Shown here piece after piece: positions 32,016-64,000 of a stretch of DNA of 64,000 nucleotides. The notes under the pieces are model-generated. The model saw nothing but the letters and a program-made list of their open reading frames with translations. It was not told the origin of the DNA and ran no database searches. A program made the position numbers and the translations under genes. Origin of the DNA: Elysia chlorotica (lineage: Eukaryota > Mollusca > Gastropoda > Plakobranchidae); the NCBI GenBank assembly GCA_003991915.1, contig RQTK01000239.1, positions 433,519 to 497,518 on the forward strand, given 5' to 3'. Position 1 is the first letter of the stretch. Every line of letters begins with the position of its first letter.

Positions 32016-32400
32016 GAAATGATGAAATTTTAAAAATCTTTTTCAATTTCGAGATGAAAATGTTTGAATACTGTAATTTTTTCTGTGACTTCTCATCCTT
32101 TCAGAATCTACAAATTCCCAGGTTACATTAGCTTTCCAGTCTGCATGAAATATTAGCGCAACAGCAAGCAAATCTTTATGCAAAGACAGCAACCTAACGT
32201 TAAACCAACTCAACTCAAATCAACCAGTCGTGTTATATTTATAATGTTTGTTTTGTTGGTTGCCTAACAACATGGCTGGCTCATTCCTACAGAGTTTAAC
32301 TTGTAATTGTGCCACAGTAACAAATATAAAATTGATTTTGCAATATTTTAATAGATTTTTAACCACAATTTTTTAAATTTATTTCTTCCTCTCGCTTTCT
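32016..32400. other. No gene recognised
   Basis: AT-rich spacer ending in a pyrimidine-rich tract that could serve as the acceptor for the next frame. Confidence 0.4.
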
Positions 32401-33294
32401 GCATCTTTGGAGATTGATGACTGGTTGGCCAGGCTGGATCCACGAGTGGAGTTAATGAAAAAATCGGCATCCTACCTACGCAACATTGTCACCATGACTG
32501 CCAAGCAGTTCCTGAAACTGGGAGAGGCTGAGCTGGGAGAATTTCTCGCTGTGCCAGTGGGTCTCAACGTCATCTCCCCTGAGCTGTCACAGCTGGGAAT
32601 AACTAAAACTACGCTAGAGAATCCTCCTGCCCTGCAGACTTTTGCCATCACCAACAAGGCTGTGATAGACTTTGAAACATACAGGGTGCAGGCACTCTTG
32701 CCTAAAAGCCTAACAATCCAATGGTTACAAAGACACACAGACATTTCAGGCGCTGCCCTTCAATGTGCCATTAATTCGGCCATCAAGGCCTATAATGGAT
32801 TTTTGAAAAACAAACATCGGCGTCCAGACCAGTTGGACATGTTTTTGACAGGTGAATTTTCAGCATCATCTGCAGCCCCTCCAGTGACATATCCTGCTGC
32901 CCCTGCACCTCTGCCTCCAGTGACAGTTCCTGCACCTCTGCCTCCAGCACCAGTTCGTCATGGAGTAAACAAAGCGAGAGTCCCGAAGCCACTCACTTTG
33001 TATCCATCTAAGAAGGGACCTGACTGTGTGAAATGCAGACTACGTTCTCGTCAGGTGGCAGCTCTGAAGGATATTATAAAAGAACTTAAAGGTGACAACC
33101 AGCAGCTAGCGCAAGACCTCAAAAGAAGTGCTGATGAAATTATCCACTTGAAAAACAATTTCAAAACTGCATGCCTAGTTTGGGGGAGACCTGCACCCAT
33201 GTGGCATCATTTCTTTTTTTGTGTGGAGGGTTCACAAAGTTTGGCTCAGAAAGTCAACGTCACTGGTGTGCCTGCATATTGGGCAGCAGCCTAA
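32401..33294 (+). CDS. Unrecognised 295-codon open frame
   Basis: Long intact frame without a convincing start; a pyrimidine tract and an AG (about 32410) just upstream suggest it is an exon. Order: helical region (ASYLRNIVTMTAKQFLKLGE, QTFAITNKAVIDFETYRVQA, IKAYNGFLKNKHRRPDQLDM), a proline/alanine-rich linker (about 32870-32960), CVKCRLRS, a coiled coil (about 33050-33170) and a poorly conserved tail. Family unknown. Position between YqaJ-type pieces suggests it belongs to the same or another element rather than the host, but it could be a lineage-specific gene. Confidence 0.4.
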   Translation, partial: ASLEIDDWLARLDPRVELMKKSASYLRNIVTMTAKQFLKLGEAELGEFLAVPVGLNVISPELSQLGITKTTLENPPALQTFAITNKAVIDFETYRVQALLPKSLTIQWLQRHTDISGAALQCAINSAIKAYNGFLKNKHRRPDQLDMFLTGEFSASSAAPPVTYPAAPAPLPPVTVPAPLPPAPVRHGVNKARVPKPLTLYPSKKGPDCVKCRLRSRQVAALKDIIKELKGDNQQLAQDLKRSADEIIHLKNNFKTACLVWGRPAPMWHHFFFCVEGSQSLAQKVNVTGVPAYWAAA

Positions 33295-33439
33295 AAATTT
33301 AAAGGTAGAAGACATGAGGCTTAAAGAGGTAGTGTTTACAACTGCTAAAGTCAAACGAAATGTTAAATAATTCTGCTGTTAAGGCAGCCCGACCAAAACA
33401 GAAAAATTAGTGTCTGATGACCAGAAACTTAAATTTTTA

Positions 33440-33942
33440 GATCTACTGTCAGTCTGTGAAGAAACCAGTTGTTCTCTCTGCCTCAGCAAGACATCAGGAC
33501 TCCTTTGTGCCCGTTAAAAATTTTCCATATTCCCTTTCATTCTTTTATAGATCAGATTTAATTGGATCAAATCTAGAGACCAATCAGGTAGTTTGCAAAC
33601 AGTTATCCTATGCCGTATCAGAGCAGCAAGCTCATGATATTGAGAGGAGTACTGTGGGGCAAAGCAAGAAAGGGCTTTGGCATGACCTTCGAAAAGGTAG
33701 AATTACAGCTTACAGCTTCTAATTTCCATACTGTGTGCCACACAAACATACAATCTCCTTCTATATCGTATCTAAACCTATTTGTCAGACCTAAACCTTT
33801 CTCTAGTGTGGTCACATCATGGGGGTTAAATAGAGAAGAAGAAGCTAGACAAGCTTATAATCTAAAAATTGTAAATGCAGATCATCTTGGATTTTCTTTA
33901 ATGAGATCAGGTCTTCATCTGTGCCCAGAAGAGCGAAACTAA
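33440..33942 (+). pseudogene. YqaJ-type recombinase/nuclease domain, N-terminal half
   Basis: SVKKPVVLSASARHQDSFVP, then DIERSTVGQSKKGLWHDLRK, RITASNFHTVCHTN, FSSVVTSWGLNREEEARQAY, and HLGFSLMRSGLHLCPE. This fits the YqaJ/lambda-exonuclease fold start (E-T-x-x-Q, W-x-x-x-R-x-x-R-I-T-A-S, W-G-x-x-x-E-x-x-A-R-x-x-Y). The frame changes near 33715, and the catalytic D...ExK part is missing. Likely the downstream part of the protein whose N-terminal exon is triplicated at 30-32 kb. Confidence 0.65.
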
Positions 33943-34284
33943 GCGGACAAGTGAAATCTGCTCGGGATATCGATCTAGATTAGAATGCACAGAAATAGAA
34001 ATTATAATGTAAACTCAACTTTATATATTATCAATCATTATTATTATTATAACCATGATTTAGTTTACTTTGCGATATAATAATTATACTAATGCTACTG
34101 TAAGTGAGTGTAACTCTTTAATTTCTCAGATTCAACTGACAAGAGAACAAGGTGCAAAGACTTACAGCTTATGGGCCCAGACACAGTCTGGGTGATATCT
34201 CTTTAAACTTTTAAAATTGAACTCCAGTATAGATCTACCCCTTTCTCAGGATTCTTAAACTCTAAAGAAGTTAACTACTACGAG

Positions 34285-34885
34285 ATGGCGACTTCGACCA
34301 CCTACAGAACACCAATGTTTGATGGTAACAAGCAAAATTTTGAAATTTGGACTTAAGTTCATGTCATTGATGAGACTCAAAGGGAAGAACGAAATTTTTA
34401 ATTCATCTGCCATTGATATTGACAATGACAAAAATGCAGAAGCCTTTGCAGAATTGATTCAATGTTTACATGACAGATCCCTCTCCTTAATCATGAGAGA
34501 TGCTATGGATGATGGTCGAAAAGCCATGAAAATCCTCAACGACCACGTCCAGTCCAAAGGCAAACCGAGGATAGTAACCCTATACACCGAACTCAAATCA
34601 GACTACTACCGCCAAACCTACATCGCGTCTTTCAACAAACAGTACCCGTTGGAACGTTTTCCCAACAGTGCAACAGAAACTGTGGGGATCTCATTCAAAC
34701 CGTCAGTTGGACAGAAGGTTGATTTCCGATCCAACCCGGCCCTGAGTGCTGGTGTGGCAAGTCTAACCCAAGGCGGGTGGATGACGGGAAAGGTGATTGC
34801 ATTGGAGTCTCACCCCTGTCGAGGAACGGTGGTCAGTGTGAGGGTGAGCGCCGCCTCAAAGATTTACAAGCTGCGTGTGTCTTAA
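34285..34885 (+). pseudogene. Copia-type Gag fragment fused to an unknown tail
   Basis: MATSTTYRTPMFDGNKQNFE then, after a frame change, NAEAFAELIQCLHDRSLSLI, DDGRKAMKILNDHV and KPRIVTLYTELKSDYY. This is the UBN2-type Gag of Copia retrotransposons (F-x-G-x-N-Y/F-x-x-W; ILxxHYxxxGKPRVixLyteL). From about 34630 the same frame continues into a different sequence (VGQKVDFRSNPALSAG, GGWMTGKVIALESHP, VVSVRVSAASKIYKLRVS) of unknown origin, ending at TAA near 34885. The junction may be an element breakpoint. Confidence 0.55.
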
Positions 34886-36452
34886 GTTAGAGAAAGCCAG
34901 ATCTAAGACGGACGAGTTTCAGTTTTAATGAACCAAGTTTTGTTCTTCAATGTTTGCTTCTAGATCTAATTGTAAATCAAGTTGTTCATCTACACGATAG
35001 AGTAAATCGTGGCCATATGCATATTAAAAGATCTGATATTAATTATTATCATTATAAGGCCTATTCCAAATATTACTTTGTTGTTGTTTTGTTTATTTTC
35101 CTTACCAATTGCATAGAAATAGGTCTAGATGTAGGCTATGTAGGTTTGTCTTTAATAACCCACTCTAGGCACTCGTTAAGAATTGCTGGAGAGGCGGCCA
35201 TCTTGCTGATTGTTGACATATGACATCATGGAGATGTGTGTATACATAGCCAGAAAGGTGTGATCTTCCGTCACTTTTCTTGTTTGCCAAAATGGTTCCA
35301 ATCAGTCTGCCAATTAGTTAAATTGTAAAGTTGTTTTTTGTTCTTGTTGTTAATTTTGACAATTTAAATCATTTAAGCTCTAATTCTTTTCTTTCAATAT
35401 TCATTACCGGAGCCTCTTCACTTCTTGTTACTTGTTTATTCCAATTCTTTGCGAAAGTTATTGATTTCTGTTTATTTCGTCTCCATCTCTAGATTCTATG
35501 CTTGTCAATGGTTCGTTATTCGGCCCGTTTTCCTCCCCCCTCCCCCTTCCTTCCCTTTCTCTCTCTCTATCTATCTATCTATCAATCTTAGCCTACATCA
35601 TACGATTTTATTGTTTCTTCTTTTTATTTCAATTTACAGTCATGACCGTTTTAGATGCACACCTAGATCTAGATCTAGATTTAGCTTAACAATCAGGTTC
35701 GGGTCTGCTAGCTAGATCTAAATCTAGCATAGATCTAGCTGTGCATCAATGTAGATCTAGTATCTAGATCTAATCTAAAATCTAGATAATTGTACAGAAT
35801 CTTGCACATTATAAGTTTTAATTAATAGAAAATTATAGAAAAATTGTTTACCATTTGAAACAACACAGTAGTTAGTATAGCATAGAAACGGCCGTTGCTA
35901 AGCTACTAGACTAGATCTATTTTATACCGAAGTGACTATTTACAAGGCATGCCTTGAAAACATCGCCAGCATATTTTTTGACCAATCAGAGATCAGTAAG
36001 ATTTTATCTAGGGTCATTCAGCGTTGCCATTCTTAGTTTTTTTCCACTAAATTTAGTGGTTTTCTGGTCGATTTAGTTTTTTAGTTGTTTTTTTGGCACT
36101 TTTAGTGTGTTTTTTTTTCGGTCCTTATTTTTTTACTTAAAAAAGTAGAAAAAGATGATAAAAAAATTTTTTTTTCAACTTATAAAATTGAAATATTAAG
36201 ATAAAAAGACGACTTATTTTTTTCATGAGTCAAACAGTAAGAAATTTCAAACTCTGTCATTTAAAAATCTGCCCAACAGGCAAAAATCGAGGTACTGCGC
36301 GCCCGTGCCCACGTGCGTAAGCGTGGCAACGCGTTCGCTAGCGGTATGTTTCGGTGCTGACACCCGTGTAGGCCGTGGTCCTAAAGCTCTTCGTCAAAAG
36401 AAAAGGGTGAAAGGCTGCTAAAAACTAAAAAGCATAGAGACCGATAGACTCC
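34886..36452. other. AT-rich intergenic DNA
   Basis: No supported gene. Contains a CT/CTAT-rich tract near 35550-35590, a TAGATC cluster (35660-35795) and T/A-rich low complexity near 36030-36200. Confidence 0.5.
35660..35795. repeat. Palindromic TAGATC cluster
   Basis: CTAGATCTAGATCTAGATTT and further TAGATCTA units, forward and inverted, for about 135 bp. Same motif as at 20505-20565. Confidence 0.85.
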
Positions 36453-36529
36453 TACGTCCCCTAACTTAACGTCATACTGTTACACTTACAGTGTCGTTGA
36501 TTGTCGTCATGCCACTTAAGCGACAAGCA
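36453..36529 (+). repeat. 77-bp direct repeat flanking an inverted-repeat element, left copy
   Basis: TACG(T/C)CCCCTAACTTAACG ... CTTAAGCGACAAGCA is found here and at 37421-37497 with a single difference, in the same orientation, 968 bp apart. The two copies bracket the inverted-repeat element 36538-37378. Confidence 0.9.
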
Positions 36530-36537
36530 AACTTATA

Positions 36538-37378
36538 AGGCTGATGGGCCATAGAACTTCACGCTACATGCTTCACGCTTCACGCTTCACGCTACACGTT
36601 TCATACCCTGGGCCATACAACTTCACGCTATCATGCTACATGCTTCATATTTTGCTAAAAACAGAGAGATTCTGTTTTATTTTCTCCCAAAATGATTCTT
36701 CTGACAAAGATGCTCTGATTTTCCTTTTGTTACGAAGGAGACGAAAATCAAAAAGACGAAGCATAATTTGGTGCCGAGAACATTTACTTCTCAGACAACC
36801 ATGGGGAAGGTTTTAGCGTACATTCCTTCATCTTCTTGAGAATCTTGATGAGGAACTCTCTTTCAAGTATGCGAAGATGTCGTACAGTACTTACAATTTC
36901 ATACACAGAGGAAAATACCAAACAAAAAATACAAACTTCAAACAGCGATATGCAAATACTTTATGAACGAATTTTAATTTAAAAAAATAACACGAATTAG
37001 TTGTACGTTCTCAGTGGATTGTGTAGAGTCAAAAGCTTTTTTAACTCATCCCAAGTTTGAGTTCTCTGGTCTTCACTCTTGTACTTGTAGTCGGGCACAC
37101 GAGGATGCCAGAGAAGGGGCCTTGCCCTTATCATCTCAATTAAATTATTCCTTGTAATAGTCTATGTTCGCCGGGTCCAGACTAGACGTGAAGCAAAAAA
37201 GTGAGCATGTTCATTTCTCTCTACACGCGTGAGGCGTGAAGCGTGACCCGTGTAGCGTGTAGTGAGTTCTATGGCCCAGCATAATAGAGACAAAGAGTGT
37301 CCACTTTTCTGTACACGTTTAAAACGTGTAGCGTGAAGCGTGAAGCGTGTAGCGTGAAGTTCTATGGCCCATCAGCCT
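36538..37378. mobile_element. Inverted-repeat element with CTTCACGC subrepeats
   Basis: The left end AGGCTGATGGGCCATAGAAC continues into CTTCACGCTACA and several CTTCACGC units. The right end is the reverse complement (GCGTGAAG units, then GTTCTATGGCCCATCAGCCT). A second inner pair of the same motif lies at about 36608-36640 and 37195-37282. About 840 bp, with no transposase visible, so it is a non-autonomous DNA element or foldback element. No clean short target duplication is seen; instead a 77-bp direct repeat brackets it. Confidence 0.75.
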
Positions 37379-37420
37379 AACTGTAAGGACCAAATCTGTC
37401 CATGAATGAATACACGTACT

Positions 37421-37497
37421 TACGCCCCCTAACTTAACGTCATACTGTTACACTTACAGTGTCGTTGATTGTCGTCATGCCACTTAAGCGACAAGCA
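37421..37497 (+). repeat. 77-bp direct repeat flanking an inverted-repeat element, right copy
   Basis: Right partner of 36453-36529, one mismatch. Confidence 0.9.
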
Positions 37498-38268
37498 TTA
37501 AGCTGTGTTTATAGTGCCGGTTGGCTGTAGACTTTTTCGTGCCCCCGGAAGACAATCAAGAAACCGTGTGGGTTGATTTCAATTGGTTGCCAGCGCAATA
37601 ACCTTACCATGTGGAAGAGTCCACTGATGGTTCAAATCCTTAAAAATTTGCATATTAAAAGAAGAAAATGTACGATAATTTCACAGTTAATATGTCCCAA
37701 TATACCACCCCACCCTGGTTTACAATTTTAATGAATTCCCAGCTATGAAACCTGTCTCTCTTAAAATCGTCTTAACAATATAGGGAATCAATTTTCGGGC
37801 TGCAAGGTGAACTAACTTAAAGTAAAAAAGTACCTATGCAAATTAATATTTGAAAAAAGTAGACTGTTCCACCACCACAACATCGCGTGACCCAATCAAA
37901 TTAACCCTTTAACGCATACTGTCTAATATATTAGACAAAGTTTTAGACGTTAATAGCACTCCCCAGTAGCATTAAAGAAAGAACTTTAATGTGGACCATA
38001 AAAAATGGGCCTTGATCTACTGGCAGGAAAAGTTTCATCAAGGGAAACCACTCTTGATTTTTCTCTTTCAAACTGACAACATGGCTGATTCTGGAGAGGG
38101 AAGGTAAGTCGAACATTTTTCCTTAGTTCTAAGCTAAAACGGCGATTACAAATACAAAATACAGTTATAAAGATTGATTTGGTAACTTTGATTGCTGTTG
38201 CATTGTTTATAAAACGCAAAATAATTATGTTAGATCTATAGGTTATACTTTTTGTGCGTGTCTAAAAT
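37498..38268. other. Spacer with an isolated start-plus-donor
   Basis: No long frame. It holds an 18-bp perfect palindrome (37920-37937). It also has an ATG in good context at 38082 (ACAACATGGCTGATTCTGGA) followed within 25 bp by a strong donor (GGAAG|GTAAGT). That could be a short first exon, but it does not join in frame to the acceptor at 38275 or to SRCAP exon 1. Confidence 0.35.
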
Positions 38269-39845
38269 TTGTCAGCAGAACTTGAAAGGGAACAAACTAA
38301 CAACCTAGTCAACATTGGGACCTGTGGCCTGCATGTTCTTCACAACGCTTTTAAAGATGGTATGAAGGCAACTAAGTGGGAGATCCAGTCACTTCTGAAA
38401 TTTGCATTTTATCTTTTCCAAGAATCACCTGCAAGGAGAGAAGATTTTTTCAACATCACCTCATCAAGACTCATGCCACTTCAGTTCTGCGGCCATCGGT
38501 GGCTAGAGAACCTTCATGCAGCTGAACGCTTCATCCTTGTTTGGCCTTCAATAAAATCATATGTTAATGCATGCAGAGAAGGAAAGACATCAGAGCCCAT
38601 CTGCAAATCCTACAAAGCTCTCTCCGATGCTATGTCAGACAAGCTTGTTTTGGTAAAACTTCACTGCTCCATACATGTTATGAAGATACTGCAACCCTTT
38701 TTGAAGAAGTACCAGTCCAACGTGCCACTTGTACCCTACCTAGCAAGTGATTTGTTTGACATTGTCAAGAGAATCTATTCCTTGATTTTGACAGATGAGG
38801 CCCTTTCATCTCTTACCATGGATGGTGTGCTTGACCCAACAAAATTAAACAAGGAGCAGTTTAAGTCTCACAGCAAGATTAACCTTGGATGCTCAGCAGA
38901 TGAGGCCTTGATGAAACTAGTGAAGTCTAAGACAGTATCAGAAAGAGATGCACTAGGAATCCATCTAGATTTTCAGAAGCTGTGCATCTCAATCATCTCT
39001 AAGATTGCCCAGAAGAGTCCGATAGCATACCAACTTGCTAGAGATGTCACCTGCATCAACCCTGAAAACGTCAAGCTCCCCAATGCATCTGAGAGGTTTC
39101 ACAATTTGGTCAAGGAGCTTCACGCAAAACGTTGGTTATCTCCAGACGAAGTTAATGACTCCTTGTACCAGTACAAATCCATGTGTAGCAAGGTGTTAGA
39201 GAACTTGACAGTTGAGACCAGACTAGACCAGTTCTACAGAGCTTTAGATCTTGAAGGAATGGATGCCCTAAAGAAAGTTATCAATATGGTGTTGACTATG
39301 AGTCATGGAAATGCTGAAGTGGAAAGGGGGTTTTCTGTAAACAAGGAGGTGTCTGTTGAGAACATGGCTGAAAGATCAATCATTGCCAGGAGGTTAATCT
39401 GCCAATTTATCAAAGACAACGGCAACTGCCCAGCCATGGTACCTCTTGGGAAAAAGATGCTAACATCTTGCAGTGGGGCATACCAGATAGACAGCAATTG
39501 CGGCCACGGAACAAAGATAAATATAAGACTTCATTAGAAGAAGAGAGAAAGAAAAAGGAGCTTGGTGAGAAGACGAACACAAAGAAGAGAAAGGCAGAGG
39601 AGAAGAAAGGCATGGATGTGAAGAGAAGAAAGCTAGAGTTGGACATAGACTTGTTGATCAGAAGTGCAGATGAGCTATCAGAGGAGGCTGAACAGAAAGG
39701 GACCTCTGGTAAAGAAAAAGTGCAGGTTCATGAGTTAATTGTCAAAAGCAATGCTCTTCGCAAAGATGCTAAAGCAAAGAAAGCAGAGTTAGTCCAAATA
39801 GATTGCTCTATCAAAGCCTTAGAGCAAGAGCTAGCTCTGCTTTAG
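38269..39845 (+). pseudogene. hAT-like transposase-derived C-terminal ORF
   Basis: A 422-codon open frame begins after a possible acceptor (TTTGTCAG, 38275). It carries the conserved block LVNIGTCGLHVLHNAFKDG, FYLFQESPARREDF, LMPLQFCGHRWLENLHAAER, and near the end MSHGNAEVERGFSVNKEVSV (the hAT C-terminal dimerisation core), as in a family of cnidarian/mollusc hAT-like proteins. The expected lysine-rich tail (KKRKAEEKKGMDVKRRKLEL and a coiled coil) is at 39490-39845 in another frame, so one frameshift occurs near 39480-39490. The N-terminal DDE half is missing. It may be a decayed element or a captured fragment; it sits 0.8 kb upstream of SRCAP in the same orientation. Confidence 0.7.
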
Positions 39846-40629
39846 GGTTGGCTAGTCAAATAAAAAAGGACATTGTAAATAGTGTACATAACTTTTAAAA
39901 TCTTTTTTTTTCTACAATTAATAACATTGTACCTGTGTTTAATATTTAATTTCATAGGAGTAGGAAGTAGGCTAGAATTTCATAAACTGGAGACTTATGA
40001 CTGTTGGATTACTATTATTATGAACTATGGAGATGCACAGAAATGAGGCACTATTTAATTAGAGGTATGTCATTAGTTAAAAGGTTTTTATCTATTTCTT
40101 TTATTTAATTTATCACTTTCTTAGGCTTTTTAAAATTTATAAATTGGTTAAATTAAATACTTGTAATTGAATGTAAGATCTCTAATATCTATTCATAAGT
40201 TAACATAGCCATATAGAATAAACATATCAGACCATGAGGGGAGAATGCACAGCAACATATTTTTATACGTCACTAACAGGGTCCGCGAATTATATTTTGT
40301 TCTTTATTTATATAAGGTCGTAAATTTTGGTTGGTGGTCGTAAATTTCAGGCCAACTTTTTGCTGGACACCCTGGTGATAAAATCAAAGATAATTTGAAC
40401 CAGTGAATGAAAATGCTGAAAGTTCTGATGTTAATTCTATTTATCAGAAGGGTAATTACTAGTCATGCTAGTAAAGTAGTTAAAATGAGCTTTTATGTCA
40501 AACTTTGTTTGTGGTCATAACTTACAAATTTGTATTTGCAGGTTTTGTTTATATAATTAGCCATGGGAAACGCTTTATGTTATGTGAGAGAATACCAAAT
40601 ATCAATCTTACATTCTTCATTTCCTGCAG
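39846..40629. other. SRCAP upstream region
   Basis: AT-rich. The hAT-like ORF ends at 39845 and SRCAP's first recognised coding exon starts at 40630 behind a 3' splice site (TTCATTTCCTGCAG). At least one 5' non-coding exon should therefore lie here or further upstream. I cannot identify the promoter. Confidence 0.4.
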
Positions 40630-40631
40630 CC

Positions 40632-63720
<23,089 letters not shown>

Positions 63721-63784
63721 GTTTGGTTATTATTTACTATTGTCGTGCCTTAGGAGATAAAAATTACTCAATGTGTTAATGACG

Positions 63785-63917
63785 CCCTTTTGAACAACTG
63801 TGGTCAGATTACAATTCTCTCACCATGGCTTTAAACTAGAGGGGAAATTAAAAAGTGTGTTTAAAAAACTCTTGACAGATGCGATGACTGTTGAGAATCC
63901 TGGAGCATTCGACATTT
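63785..63917 (+). ncRNA. H/ACA snoRNA candidate, family F copy 6 (intron 30)
   Basis: Highly diverged single copy. Lower stem CCCTTTT/AGAGGGG replaces TTTCCTTT/AAAGGAAA; upper CTGTGGT/ACCATGG; box H AAATTA (63845-63850); TCTTGAC/GTTGAGA; pocket AAAAAAC and ATCCTGG conserved; ACA at 63912-63914. Confidence 0.7.
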
Positions 63918-64000
63918 TATATGGTTTTTATTAGACCTTCAACCCTAAATATCAAATGAGAAAATAATATCTATCATTCTTAGAACCAGAAATAATAAAT

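Noticed and set aside
34630-34885. MIB/HERC2-type domain after the copia gag fragment
   Set aside because: Only a vague resemblance of the GGWMTGKV region; key glycine and tryptophan pattern not met.
38082-38105. MADSGEGR mini-exon as SRCAP exon 1
   Set aside because: Joining GGAAG to exon 40630 puts that exon in a frame that soon meets a stop; joining to 38276 is also out of frame.

Overview
The window is eukaryotic: intron-containing genes, AT-rich intergenic DNA, tRNA-derived SINE heads and many families of dead transposable elements. The protein sequences and the mix of element families (P/THAP, pogo, piggyBac, hAT, Mutator-like, Helitron, tyrosine-recombinase and YqaJ proteins, CR1-like LINEs) suggest an invertebrate, most likely a lophotrochozoan and possibly a gastropod mollusc. 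The species is an inference. There is one assembly gap (4635-4917).

Layout. 1-4.5 kb: a possible last exon of an upstream gene, then AT-rich intergenic DNA with a minus-strand transposon-protein remnant and diverged repeats. 4.5-12.2 kb: a tRNA-like SINE head, the gap, an uninterrupted 855-codon THAP/P-element-type transposase (minus strand), and a second broken copy of it. That second copy is split by a pogo-type element with intact terminal inverted repeats and a TA target duplication. 12.2-39.8 kb: a graveyard of about 20 truncated element fragments, all on the plus strand as far as I could recognise: piggyBac, tyrosine recombinase, LINE, pogo with a PHD-like finger, hAT, OTU-like, Mutator-like, Helitron, MULE/SWIM, THAP/P, YqaJ and copia gag. 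There is also an inverted-repeat element with 77-bp flanking direct repeats and a large hAT-like C-terminal ORF.

40.6-64 kb: one real host gene, the 5' part of SRCAP (SWR1-type chromatin remodeller that deposits H2A.Z). I place 30 coding exons by splice sites and reading frame, giving about 1,595 codons: HSA domain, acidic region, split Snf2 ATPase, and the start of the post-helicase region. The gene runs past the window end.

The most interesting signal is in the SRCAP introns. Four families of roughly 130-142-nt repeats (C, D, E, F; 23 copies, all sense to SRCAP) have the architecture of box H/ACA snoRNAs: hairpin, ANANNA hinge, hairpin, ACA three bases from the end. Families C, D and F also show compensatory changes in their stems. 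Families D, E and F are amplified into tandem arrays inside introns 17, 25 and 28, while diverged single copies sit in other introns. I read this as a snoRNA host gene whose intronic H/ACA RNAs have expanded by local duplication. No expression data or covariance search was available to me.
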